Made by a program: the position numbers and the translations under genes | Assembly: GCA_012656075.1 (NCBI GenBank) | Contig: JAAKBF010000221.1 | Coordinates: 744,001-808,000, forward strand | Direction: 5' to 3' | Length of the DNA stretch: 64,000 bases | From: Phytophthora hibernalis | Lineage: Eukaryota; Oomycota; Peronosporomycetes; Peronosporales; Peronosporaceae | The notes under the pieces: model-generated | The model's input: only the letters and a program-made list of their open reading frames with translations | What the model was told of the DNA's origin: nothing | The model's database searches: none | Part shown: one piece after another, positions 33,764 through 44,432 of the stretch | How positions within the stretch are numbered: position 1 is the stretch's first letter | Layout of the letters: each line of letters opens with the position of its first letter

Positions 33764-34263
33764 TTAACCATTACCAGCAGCCGAGACCTAATAACCACAA
33801 AGCGTTAGCGACAGACACATGCATAAACGACAGAGAACAGGTCAAACGTACGCGAGGCACGTCGTGGTGCTCCGTGAGACTGCCGAGGTACTGGTTGAGC
33901 TCCTCGATGCGCTCTCTGTACGTCTTGGACGCCACTTTCTCGATCTCTTCTTGCTCCTGCAGCAGAAAACAGCAGAACCAGCGTCAATATTTCTACATAG
34001 ATGCATGATCTACCCAGCACAAGCCTCTGTCCACTGCTAGCAAGAATAGCTGCTGCACGCACGCGTTTCTTCTGGTGCTCGGCGTGTCGACGCTGCGCTG
34101 GGGTCATGTCGTCCAGCTCCAGCTCCACGTCGCCATTCTTCTGTTGCTCGTCGTTCTCCTCTTGACGCTTGGTGGCCTTCTTCTTGTGCTTCTTGTGCTT
34201 GGATACCACCTTGAGCTTGCTGCCGGTCTTGAGCTTGAGCTTGCCTCGCTTGACGTTCTCCAT
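33764..34263 (-). CDS. FAM32A: FAM32A family nuclear protein (spliceosome-associated)
   Basis: This is a small basic nuclear protein; human FAM32A sits in the catalytic spliceosome and helps 3' splice-site docking. Exon 1 (about 34062-34263) has GKLKLKTGSK, like human GPLKLKG, a Lys-rich stretch and TPAQRRHAEHQKKR, like TPAQAAFEKMQEKR. Exon 2 (about 33850-33958) has VASKTYRERIEELNQYLGSL and TEHHDVPR, matching KASKTHKQRVEDFNRHLDTL and TEHYDIPK. A short last exon supplies VSAAGNG and a TAA at 33764. GT-AG introns keep frame. The start lies only 90 bp from the divergent gene at 34354, so the two probably share a promoter. Confidence 0.85.
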
Positions 34264-34353
34264 CTCGCTTCAGTACTACAGTAGTATGGGACGTGTGTAT
34301 GTCGACACACCAACTCAATTGTGTAACGTACACAACGTCATTATTCAACACGA

Positions 34354-37001
34354 ATGGAGACCGACACTGCGGCGACCAACCCACCTTCAGACGCGGCTAG
34401 CGCGTCTACTACAGTGCCGACGCCGCCTACAGATGCAGAAAATGCTGCCTCAATTACCACCCAACCTAGTATGCGGACTGTTGTGCTCAAGAAGTGGCCC
34501 AAGGGCTTAAACAGGAAGTTGTACAACTCCAAGAAACCGGGACGAGAGCGTAAAGAGCTCATGACCAAGTACAGGAGCAAGGACCCGGTCAAAACAACGA
34601 CCATCACCTACAGGCCAATCGTCCGTCAGCCCTGGAACCTGAACCATGCAGAGACGACGACAGCAATCGCTCCGGCTGTGCAGCCTGCTAAACGGTCCAA
34701 GCCACTCGTGAAATGGTTTAGTATGGACAAGAAGCAACGGAAGGAATACCTGGCCTTAAAGCCAGGCTACGAGCGCAGAGATTACCTCAACAAATTCAGG
34801 AAGGAGCACGGAGTGGCGCCTGTCAAGGCAAAGGTGCCCAAGAACTTCGTGCTGCCCGAGGGCTTGAATCTGGAGGAATTTTACGCCCGGAACACGGGCA
34901 GAGATCGCATGGCGTACTTGGCTAAGTACCTCAAGAAGAACAACCTCGAACTCAAATCAGCTCTGACTCCGGCTACGCAACGACGAAAGCCGCCGTTAGG
35001 TCGAAACGCAGAACCGTTGGCTCATGCTCGCTGCGGATGCTCCAGTTCTGAGGCTTGCTCGTCCTGCAGCAGGTGCGTGGAGCTCCACTGTAGCTGTGGG
35101 TTAACTGGACGTCAGAGACGCGCTGTATGCTTGGAGTCTCGTGCCTGTAGCTGCGCGCTTATGAACCCGAGGGCGCGTTGCAAGCTGTGTCATGGCTGCC
35201 GACAGCTGCAAGGGGTCAGTCATTGCCGTTGTGTTCTACATCAACGACTGCTGCGGGTAGAGATACACCCAGAGCTCGAGATAGAGCTGACAAAGGAAGA
35301 AGAGGAGGCAATATGCAGCTGCTTTTTGCTTGCTCATCGACACGGAGGAGCTGCTGCTACGAACGAAAAAGAAGTTACAGCACTCAAGGAGATCGAACGC
35401 GTGCGCCGGATAAAGAGAGCTACCGGCTTCCCATCAAGTGATAACGTATATCGTAGCAAGAAGATCACGACTTTCCTTGGTGAGGATGGCGTGGATAGTG
35501 ACTTAGACGATGGGGTGGAACATGGTCAGGGCTCGGAAGTTCTGCCTCCTAGGACTGAAGATGTAATTCCTCGGACGATGACGAGCAGGATGCTTGACCC
35601 TGAGTACCATCCGGCCTCGTATCACCCACTGTTTCGGTCAGAGGGATGCTCGCTGCTGGAGAGCATTGAGCCTAGAGGTGGAAGGATCAGTCGGAAAGAG
35701 ACTGCTGCGGTACGTGCTCCTTGGCTTAGTTGGTCGCTCTACGATGTTACATCAATGCAGATATGTAAGTCAAGAAAAACTAACGACGTGTGGATTGTTG
35801 ATAACAGTTTGTAAGTGACGCGATGCGCGATGAAATTTCCCGTGGACTAGAGAATTTTGTGTACGAAGCAGGTAAGTTTCAGTGCACCTGTGTTTCTATG
35901 CGCAAACAATAATTACATTTCTAATGTTGATGCTTCGGTGCTTAACTATATTTTATGCAGACCGAAATGCTACGATGCCATCTGACGTAAGTTTGAGTGC
36001 AGACATTCTTGAAGCGAAGCACATTTCGCTGGATTTTACTAATTTACTTTGCTTAATTAAAAACAGGATCTGGTGGACTATCTGGTGTATATGGCCAGTG
36101 TCAAGACAGCGAACGTTGGGGAGCTTATTGGAACGTTTGAAGACTCAGCCGCGGTCGCCGGTAGCGTTGTTATTGAGGAGTATATGGCGCAGCTGATCGA
36201 AGATGCAACCGCGCTGTTGCCACCTACTGAGTCCAGTCTGAAGACATTCGCACGTGAACTTCTTGTTGGGTTCAACTGGCACCTTTTCCAGCAGCAACAT
36301 CCGTCGTCACCAATGGATGCGATGGGCAAGGAAACTGCACTGACAGGCAAGTTAATTTCGCTGATTCTCCGTGAATTTGTTTCGACCCAACCCAAAGATC
36401 TCGACGTGGAGGCTCATATCGATGACTGGAGGAGGTGGATTCGCAGTGTTATCGCCATTTCTCCGTTTTCGTCTGTTGATAGGAACACGTGGTTATCAGT
36501 TACCGGTACAACAGATTCATCAGAAGATCAAACACGTGAGAAGGCTAGCATTCAACACGAGAATGATCAGGACAATGAAGTGGGGTCGGCTCCTCTCGTC
36601 CGTCTATCAGTGAAACCAAACCCCATCCATGGCAATCCTGCGTATAAGCTTCATTTCGCAGCAACGTTAAAGGATGGACATCATGTGGAGACGTCTGTCG
36701 GTGGATTGGAGAGTAAGGTTAAAGCGCATGCGACGGTCACACAGTTATCGAAGGTCATGGAGCGCCAGGAGCTGAGAAGCCAGGGATTGCAGAAGGTTCC
36801 TTCACCTTCACCATCTCCAAGGTCTCCCCACCAGCTCCGTTAACTCCACTGGATCCGAATGATCCATATGTCAACATGCATGCTCACCTACGAGAGCATT
36901 TCGATGCGTTTTTGGCGACCCAGCCCACGAGCGCGAAACGAAAAATAAGGCGCGGACCCGGACGACCTCGAAAAAACAAAAATCGCTCCTTGCTAGCATG
37001 A
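34354..37001 (+). CDS. Unfamiliar nuclear protein: three basic repeats, Cys-rich domain, AT-hook
   Basis: I do not recognise this as a known family. The N-terminal Ser/Thr-rich leader is followed by three tandem repeats of about 33 residues, starting near KKWPKGLN (34492), VKWFSMDK (34708) and KNFVLPEG (34843). Each has the pattern G-x-x-R-x-x-(Y/L)-x-x-K-(Y/F). A dense Cys-rich block follows (35017-35250, with about 18 Cys such as CGC, CSSCSRC, CSC, CKLCHGC and CRC), probably zinc-binding. Then come an acidic/basic linker, short exons joined by introns at about 35709-35807, 35872-35960 and 35989-36066 (frame kept), and a helical region (DLVDYLVYMASVKTANVGEL). After a break near 36770, the end carries an AT-hook, RRGPGRPRKN. 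A DNA- or chromatin-binding role is inferred from the AT-hook and basic repeats. Confidence 0.7.
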
Positions 37002-37271
37002 CATGAATTGCATCTGGAACGACTCGAGGAACACCAATTCAGCGCATTGCATCAACCATAAACATCTTGACTGGTTCGAGACTTGATGGAGTTGTTGAAG
37101 CACTCGATGGTCATTCACGTTGAAGCATGGCCAAAACGGCCCAAGCAGTTCTTCGTGTTATTTTTGATGGGGCTCGCATGTGTTCTAAAAACGATTCTGC
37201 TATGGATCGTAACCTGCTCAGCCTTGTGTTTGGTGCCAGTCAACACGGTTGAAAGGCAGCGAGCTGCTACA

Positions 37272-39070
37272 ATGAACAAGTACGAAGTTCTCGGCGTGAT
37301 AGGAGAGGGAGCTTATGGTGTCGTGCTCAAGTGCCACAACAAAGAGACCAACGAAACCGTGGCCATCAAGAAGTTCAAAGAAAGCGAAGACGATGATCCG
37401 ATGGTGCGCAAGACGACGCTGCGTGAGGTGAAGATGCTCCGCTTCCTGAAGCACGGCAACATTGTCGCGCTGAGGGAGGCTTTCCGCCGGAAAGGTCGGT
37501 TGTACCTTGTGTTCGAGTACGTGGAGAAGAATCTTTTGGAGGTGCTGGAAGACAAGCCCAACGGTGTCGACAACGAGCTGGTGCGCTCGTACATTTTTCA
37601 GTTGTGTTGTGCAATCCACTACTGCCACAGCAACAGTGTTGTACACCGTGACATCAAGCCAGAAAATTTGCTCATCAACACATCCAACGGCGAACACTCG
37701 TTACGTTTGTGTGATTTTGGCTTCGCGCGCTCGCTTCCCAACAACGGGAGCCCTGGCGACTTAACAGAGTACGTTGCCACGCGATGGTATCGCGCTCCGG
37801 AGTTACTGCTTGGGGATACGAAGTATTCCAGATCTGTGGATATCTGGGCGATCGGATGCATTATGGGTGAGCTCATCGAAGGACAACCAATGTTCCCCGG
37901 GAGAGCGAGATTGATCAGTTATACTTGATTCAGAAAATGCTAGGCCCACTGCAAAAACGACACATGGAGCTCTTTGCAACAAACCCTCGCTTCTCCGGAC
38001 TGAAAATTCCAGAAGTGAAGGTCCCCGAGACGTTGTATCGGCGCTACTGTGGACGAGTATCCAAGAAGGCTATTAGTTTCTTGGAAAGCACGATCCAGTT
38101 GTGTCCTGAAGACCGCATGACAAGTGAAGAGTGCCTAAAACACCCGTATTTTGAAGGGCTATCCTATACAGCATCAGTGGATCCGAGCTCCGTTAATTCG
38201 AATGCAAGCGTAGCTCCAGATCTGAAGACTTTACAGCTGAATCTGAGTGAAAAACAGCAACCTGTCGGACCGACGGCAATAGACGATGATCTCGCATCGC
38301 GATGGACTACCGAATCATTTGAGACTTCACGAAGTAAATGCTGGATGCCAAGTCGTGGAGTAGCAAAGGCAGAAGAGAAGAACACGTCGTTAACGAAAGA
38401 GAAGCGTCGATCTGGGAGCAGGCGGAGCCGAAAAGATGAAAGAGGTGGAAGTGGCCACTCAACCAGCAGTAGCAGCCTGAGGAAAATGACAGACTCGATA
38501 GAAGACATGTCAGGTGTTTCAGTTTCCGCCGCTCTATGGCAACCACACGAATGCGCAGCACCCAAGGATGATGACGGCGGGACGATGAACACCTTAAGTG
38601 GGCGTCGCAAGAGCCGCAAGAAAGGTGGCAAGCATCTCCCAAAGCCTACGAGTGGTGGAGGCAAAAAGAAGACTTCATACGGTGGTGACACTGCGTCCTC
38701 AATTAATGTAGGGCTGCCAGCAGGTGTCGGCATCGCTTTGGTTCGGCCCGTTTCTCGACAAGTCATGCTTTCACAACAAACGTTGCCTCGCTATTTACCT
38801 CATCTAGGCGGCGATTTGTCAACGCCTTCCAACGGATGCGGCTACGGAGCCAAGGGTTTAGCAGGCGACGACGACGAAGAAACGGGTCTGGCAAGTGTGT
38901 ACAACTACTCGGTGTATTCACGGTCAAATTTCCCCAAGAAGTCCTCGAAAAGCTCCGTGAGCGCACCCTGGACGCCCAGGAGCTGCTGGAATTTAACTGA
39001 GTTGTGTGACCATAGAAACCCGAATCGTGTCAAGAGCAGTAGTTCGTTCTTTTGTCAATCAAATCACTAG
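37272..39070 (+). CDS. CDKL-type (cyclin-dependent-kinase-like) protein kinase
   Basis: This is a Ser/Thr kinase of the CMGC group, CDKL branch; animal CDKL kinases act at cilia and microtubules. The kinase domain begins MNKYEVLGVIGEGAYGVV. Motifs are VAIKKF, HRDIKPEN, DFGFARS and the TEY activation motif in LTEYVATRWYRAPELLLG, with a DIWAIGCIMGE helix. A GGG run near 37899 has lost a base, shifting the frame just before QLYLIQKMLG; one G restores it. The C-terminal 300 residues are Ser/Lys-rich and disordered, with KSRKKGGKHLPKP. The end is ambiguous: the frame open to 39070, or, after one more shift, a stop near 38999. The ATG at 37272 is preferred over upstream in-frame codons, which would add a spurious hydrophobic leader. 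Confidence 0.83.
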
Positions 39071-39293
39071 ACCATTTCCTCATACTTTCAATTCATCTCG
39101 AACCGATGGAACCACATCAAAGCCAACCAGTGTTTTGTCAACAAGCGTTGAAGCATTTCCATGCGATCCCTTACTGCAAAAGAGATCTCCTAGAACCCGC
39201 ATATGAAACCACAAGTATGTTAGGATATCTCTGATCCAGTATCGAATTATCAATTGTCAAGTCAACGCCTTGAAGATCGACACGCTTTGGTCC

Positions 39294-39301
39294 TCATTTT
39301 C
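39294..39301 (+). promoter_or_regulatory. Initiator-like element of acyl-CoA oxidase A
   Basis: The sequence is TCATTTTC followed by GAATTC, 38 nt before the ATG at 39339. The same arrangement occurs before the second copy. Confidence 0.55.
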
Positions 39302-39338
39302 GAATTCACCGAGTTGTGCGCAAGTCCCTTTATCCTTA

Positions 39339-41715
39339 ATGTCGTCTCGCCTGGAAGCTGAGCGCAACGGCAGTCCCGTGTCCTCCCGAGAGCTCGCCTA
39401 CGTGCTGCACAAGAGCAAGAAGACGGTGGAGAAGCAGGAGCAGCTCGAGCAGTTGCTGGTGCAAGACCCCGTGTTCAACCACGAGAAGATGAACTACCTC
39501 ACTCGTGGTGAGCAGTACAAGCGCGCCCTCCAAATGTCAGCTAGAGTGGAGATCCTCGCACGTCGTCACCGACTGAGCGACAAAGACACGGAGCAGCTGC
39601 GCCTCGTCTTCCAGGGATTCACGAGCTGCGCGGCAGCCACGACGCTGCACACGCTCATGTTCATCAAGAACCTGGGGCTGCTGTTCACGGACCAGCAACA
39701 AGCCAAGTGGATGGAGATGGCCAAGCAATGGCGTATGGTTGGATGCTACGCCCAGACGGAACTGGGCCACGGATCCAATGTGCGCGGACTCGAAACCACC
39801 GCCACGTACCTCCCAGCCACCGACGAGTTCGAGATCCACTCGCCTACGCTCACGTCCATGAAGTGGTGGCCCGGAGCTTTGGCTCGTACGGCGAACTTTG
39901 GAGTGGTGTATGCGAGACTGTTGCTGGGTGGGAAGGACTACGGCGTGCACAACTTCATGGTGCAGCTGCGAGACTTGGAGACGCACGACGCGATGGCTGG
40001 CGTGACGTTGGGCGACGTTGGGCCGAAGATCGGCTTCAACAATGTGGACAACGGGTACTGCAAATTTGACCGTGTTCGCATCCCTCGTGAACAAATGGGC
40101 ATGAAGTTCGCAACTGTGACTCGTGACGGCCAGTACGTCAAGAACGCGGGAGTCCCACAGGAGGTTCTGTACTTTACCATGCTGCAGACGCGTATGGTGT
40201 TTATTCGCTCGGCGGGTATTAACCTGGCCAAGGCGTGCACGATCACTATTCGCTACTCAGCTGTCCGCCAGCAAGGCTACGATGCCAACAAACCCAAGTC
40301 CAAGAAGGAGCTGAGTGTTTTGGACTATCAGACGCAGCAGTACCGATTATTCCCGTTGCTTGCTGCGGCGTACGCTATCGTGGTGACCGGTACGTTCTCA
40401 CAGGGTCGACAGAAATATGAGATGGATTCTAGCTAATTGTTTCTGTTTATGACTGCAGGGAACCGTGTGGACGATTTTGCAGCTGCACTGTCGGAGCAGA
40501 CAAAGCGTGGAGATGTGAGCATGCTCACTGTGGGGCACGTCATGAGCTGTGGACTGAAGGTCTTCACCACGGATCTTGCCACTGCTGGCATCGAAACGGC
40601 TCGTCGAGTACGGTGAAGACGTAGCCTCTGCGCTGAAAACATCGAATGGCTAACGCGATTTAATTGTCTGCACTTCAGGCCTGTGGTGGCCATGGATACC
40701 TGCTTTCGAGTGGTAAGTCATCGATGTTATCTGTACTCGTATTGAGCGGAATACTCACATATACTTTTGCAACAGGCTTGCCAGTGCGTTTGCTGTTTTC
40801 CATCATTCATTTTCTACGTGAGCTGCACTCCAACTAACGGTCCATTTGACATTTATGCAGATTTTGCTGGGTGATGCCGTGCAGACCGTCACGACGGAAG
40901 GCGACAACCTCGTGCTTTCCGTGCAGGTTTGTGCTGCTCGTTCTATTGTACTTCAAAGTATGAGTCAATTTTTACTGACAGCATTTTGATTTGTGCCACG
41001 ACACGTAGACTGCTCGTGCTCTGCTGAAGGTCCTTACCTCCTTGAAGAAAACGGGCAAGGTGCCGGAACCGATGGCGTTCCTCGCAAACATCGACAAGCT
41101 ATCGAAGGCGACTCCTCGTACGAAGCAACAGTGGGTTAAGCCGCAGACTTACGTGGCAGCTTTTGAGCAACGCTTCCTGTACCAGCTCCGCTCCTATGTG
41201 AAGAAGATTTCCGCAGAAGCTTCGGTCACTGCGGGCCTGCAGAACAACTCGATGGACACGTTGAAGCTGACGAACTCGTACGCCAGCTTAGTCCTCGTCA
41301 AGACTTTTGCCGAGGTTGTTCAAGCTCCTCGGCTCTGACTTCGGAATTCCTGTCGTCGCTGGCAGTTCTGAATGTTGTTCGCCTGCTGTGCCACTTGTTT
41401 GCACTCACCCAACTGGAAGCCACAGCCGGAGAGTTTATGGAGAGTGGCTACGTCTTCCCCAGCGAGATGTCGATCATCCGAGGCAACATTGAAGAACTCC
41501 TCGCGCTTATTCGCCCGCACGCTGTGGCACTCGTGGATGGCTTCAACTTTTCGGACCACACGCTGAACTCGACGCTGGGTCGCTACGATGGCAACGTGTA
41601 CGAGGCTCTGTACGAGTCTGCGCAGCACGACCCGCTGAACCACTCTTCAGACAAGGTGGCTTTGCACGAGTTGCTGCGTCCGATCCGCGACGAAATCTCC
41701 CAGTCACGTTTGTAA
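39339..41715 (+). CDS. Peroxisomal acyl-CoA oxidase, copy A
   Basis: This flavoenzyme carries out the first step of peroxisomal fatty-acid beta-oxidation, making trans-2-enoyl-CoA and H2O2. The text includes MNYLTRGEQYKRA, the FAD/substrate-binding CYAQTELGHGSNVRGLETTA, the VGPKIGFNN region, KACTITIRYSAVRQQ and ACGGHGY. The protein ends SRL, a PTS1 peroxisome signal. The exons are 39339-40389, 40459-40607, 40679-40712, an 8-nt exon 40776-40783, 40861-40926 and 41009-41715. A break near 41325 (CAAGCTCC) divides the last exon; one T restores similarity to copy B. The ATG at 39339 follows an Inr-like site. It shares a 436-nt tract with copy B that is identical but for one base. Confidence 0.92.
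40776..40783 (+). other. Eight-nucleotide microexon of acyl-CoA oxidase A
   Basis: GCTTGCCA is bounded by a clear acceptor (CAACAG) and donor (GTGCGT). It joins the Gly-Tyr-Leu-Leu-Ser-Ser-Gly exon to the exon beginning ATTTTGCTGG, keeping frame and giving SGLPILLGD, as in copy B (SGLPVLLGD). Confidence 0.75.
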
Positions 41716-42060
41716 AGCCCAAACTGTTGCTGAGTGCGGCACGAAGTGAGCATGTTTGACGTTGCGTTTATTTGTTTCGGAAGACAAAGTTTGGTCTAAG
41801 CCAATTTTAATTTCCCCAGTCGATGTTACGTCTTGTACATGTACTTGTTGAATCTGTCGCTGGAATATTGCGGTAAGAAGGCAAATGCAAGACGTGCTAG
41901 CAACTTCAACAAGTCCCATACATCGTTCAGGTCAAGTTGACAAACTTCAACTGAAGTGCGAGTCGACTAAACACGTCTAGCAACCCCCGAGGACCTTCAT
42001 TTCTGAATTCGCGCCTTGATTAGCGCCTCAAGATCAATTTGAAAATGCCGTCACCGTTGG
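41716..42060. promoter_or_regulatory. Region between the two acyl-CoA oxidase genes
   Basis: This is 345 bp. It contains copy A's 3' end and copy B's promoter with TCATTTCT at 41997-42004. No other gene is seen. Confidence 0.5.
41997..42004 (+). promoter_or_regulatory. Initiator-like element of acyl-CoA oxidase B
   Basis: The sequence is TCATTTCT followed by GAATTC, 57 nt before the chosen ATG. It matches the copy A site in both motif and following bases, although the surrounding upstream DNA has diverged. Confidence 0.55.
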
Positions 42061-44339
42061 ATGTCGAGCGCCGCAGAGTCGTGTACCAGCTCGGGAGCTG
42101 GCTTACGTTCTGCATCAAAGCAAGAGCAACGTGGAGAAGCTCGAGAGACTAGAGCAACTTCTGGTGCAAGACACGCTTTTCAACCATGACAAGATGAACT
42201 ATTTGACTCGTGGAGAGCAGTACAAGCGCGCCACGCAGATGGCCGGAAGAGCCGAGATCATCTCTCACCGTAGCAAGCTCAGTGAAGAAGACACGGCTCT
42301 ACTGCACTTGGTGCTGCAGGGATTTACGAGCTGTCCGTCCTCAACCGCTCTGCACACTGGGATGTTCTTCAAGAACCTGGGGCTGCTGTTCACGGACCAG
42401 CAACAAGCCAAGTGGATGGAGATGGCCAAGCAATGGCGTATGGTTGGATGCTACGCCCAGACGGAACTGGGCCACGGATCCAATGTGCGCGGACTCGAAA
42501 CCACCGCCACGTACCTCCCAGCCACCGACGAGTTCGAGATCCACTCGCCTACGCTCACGTCCATGAAGTGGTGGCCCGGAGCTTTGGCTCGTACGGCGAA
42601 CTTTGGAGTGGTGTATGCGAGACTGTTGCTGGGTGGAAGGACTACGGCGTGCACAACTTCATGGTGCAGCTGCGAGACTTGGAGACGCACGACGCGATGG
42701 CTGGCGTGACGTTGGGCGACGTTGGGCCGAAGATCGGCTTCAACAATGTGGACAACGGGTACTGCAAATTTGACCGTGTTCGCATCCCTCGTGAACAAAT
42801 GGGTATGCGTGTTGCGACGGTGACTCGTGAAGGCAAGTACTTGAAGAACTCCGATGTGCCTCAGGAAGTGCTTTACTTCACAATGCTGCAAACTCGCATG
42901 ACGTATGTTCGAACAAGTGGCCTTGCACTGGCAAAAGCGTGCACGATCACTATCCGCTACTCAGCTGTCCGCCAGCAAGGTTACGATGCCAACAACCCGG
43001 ACTCCAAAGAGGAGCTTAGCGTTCTGGACTACCAGACGCAACAGTACCGATTGTTCCCATTGCTGGCCGCGGCGTACGCCATCACTCTGACTGGTAACAT
43101 TTTCCTGAGGTGTTGCCGGTATTGTCATTGACAGATTTCGTTCCTACTTGTCTTCGTAGGAAACCAAGTTGATGCTTTTTCGCTGGATCTGGCTAGCCAA
43201 ATTAAGCACGGTGACTTGAGCCTGCTGCTAGTGGGTCATGCAATGAGCTGTGGACTCAAAGTGCTCACTTCTGAAATGGCGTGCAATGGTATCGAGACGT
43301 GCCGCAGAGTATGCTCTGTACCTGCTTGATATTATTGAGATGGATGCTGATATGAGACTTTGTTGACTTTAGGCTTGCGGTGGGCATGGATACCTTCTGT
43401 CGAGTGGTAAGCTTTGTCTAGCAATTACGGATATTAGGCATCCTAACCTGACTTCATGGCTATTTATTCATCCGTAGGACTGCCGGTTCTTCTTGGAGAT
43501 ATGCTTCAGATGGTGACGGCCGAGGGCGAGAACTTTGTTCTTTGTCAGCAGGTTCGTCGATGTTTGTATGATTGCCTTAGCCACGACTTTAATATTTAAC
43601 CATGCTCTGTGTTGTTAGACTGCGCGTGCGTTGCTGAAAGTACACGGTCAGTTTCAGTCGGGAGGACGTCTTCCCGCAGCAATGGAATTCATTGCGAATA
43701 TTGAGAAGTCTGTAAGCGCGCAGCCCCGAAGCAAAGTTGAATGGCTCGACCTCGACACGTATGTCGACATTTTTCAGCAACGCTTTCTCTATTCGCTTCG
43801 CGGACTGGTTGCCAAAATGTCATCGGAGCCATCTATTGCTGCTGGTGTCCAGAACAACTCGATGCATTGCTACAAGTTGGCGAACGCGTACACTTACGTT
43901 GTCTTGATGAACAATTTCACGAAAGCTGTCCGTTCCTCGTCGACTCCTCCACAGAGCGTATGACCGGTTCAGAAATTCTACCCGTGCTTCAGCTTCTCTG
44001 CCGGCTTTTCGCGCTGACGCAGTTGGAAGCGAATGCTGGAGAGTTCATAGAGAGCGGCTGTGTTTTCCCAGCGAGATGCCGATCATCCGATCCAACATCG
44101 AAGAGCTCCTTGCACTTATGCGCCCACACGCCGTGGCGCTCGTGGACGGCTTCAACTTTTCGGATCATGCTTTGAACTCGACGCTGGGTCGCTACGATGG
44201 CAAAGTGTACGAGGCACTGTACGCGTCTGCACAGCTCGACCCGCTAAACCACTCTTCAGACAAAGTGGCTTTGCACGAGTTGCTGCGTCCGATCCGCGAC
44301 GAGATTGCGCGGGAGTCCGGAGCCAAGTCGCGTCTATAA
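42061..44339 (+). CDS. Peroxisomal acyl-CoA oxidase, copy B
   Basis: This tandem paralogue of copy A performs the same reaction. It keeps LEQLLVQDTLFNHDKMNYLT, CYAQTELGHGSN, KACTITIRYSAV, ACGGHGY and a C-terminal SRL peroxisomal signal. Its introns match copy A at about 43098-43158, 43309-43374, 43405-43478 and 43552-43618, but it lacks the intron after SGLP. One-base breaks are seen near 42075 (N-terminus), at GG 42634 (copy A has GGG), near 43950 and at CCC 44067. The start is taken as ATG 42061 (MSSAAES), matching MSSRLEAE of copy A; ATG 42045 is in another frame. Either the gene is decaying or the sequence has errors; intact motifs to the end favour the second. Confidence 0.88.
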
Positions 44340-44432
44340 TCAAGAGAATGTTGTGAAGTGCTGCATTTGGAAACGGAGATTGTTGCGTTTGACAGTCACT
44401 AGGTGCTTCAAAAGTATGCATTGGTCTTAGTG

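Noticed and set aside
37083..37271. A hydrophobic leader on the CDKL kinase
   Set aside because: The in-frame upstream extension would place a transmembrane-like stretch before a cytosolic kinase; the ATG at 37272 starts directly at the kinase domain.
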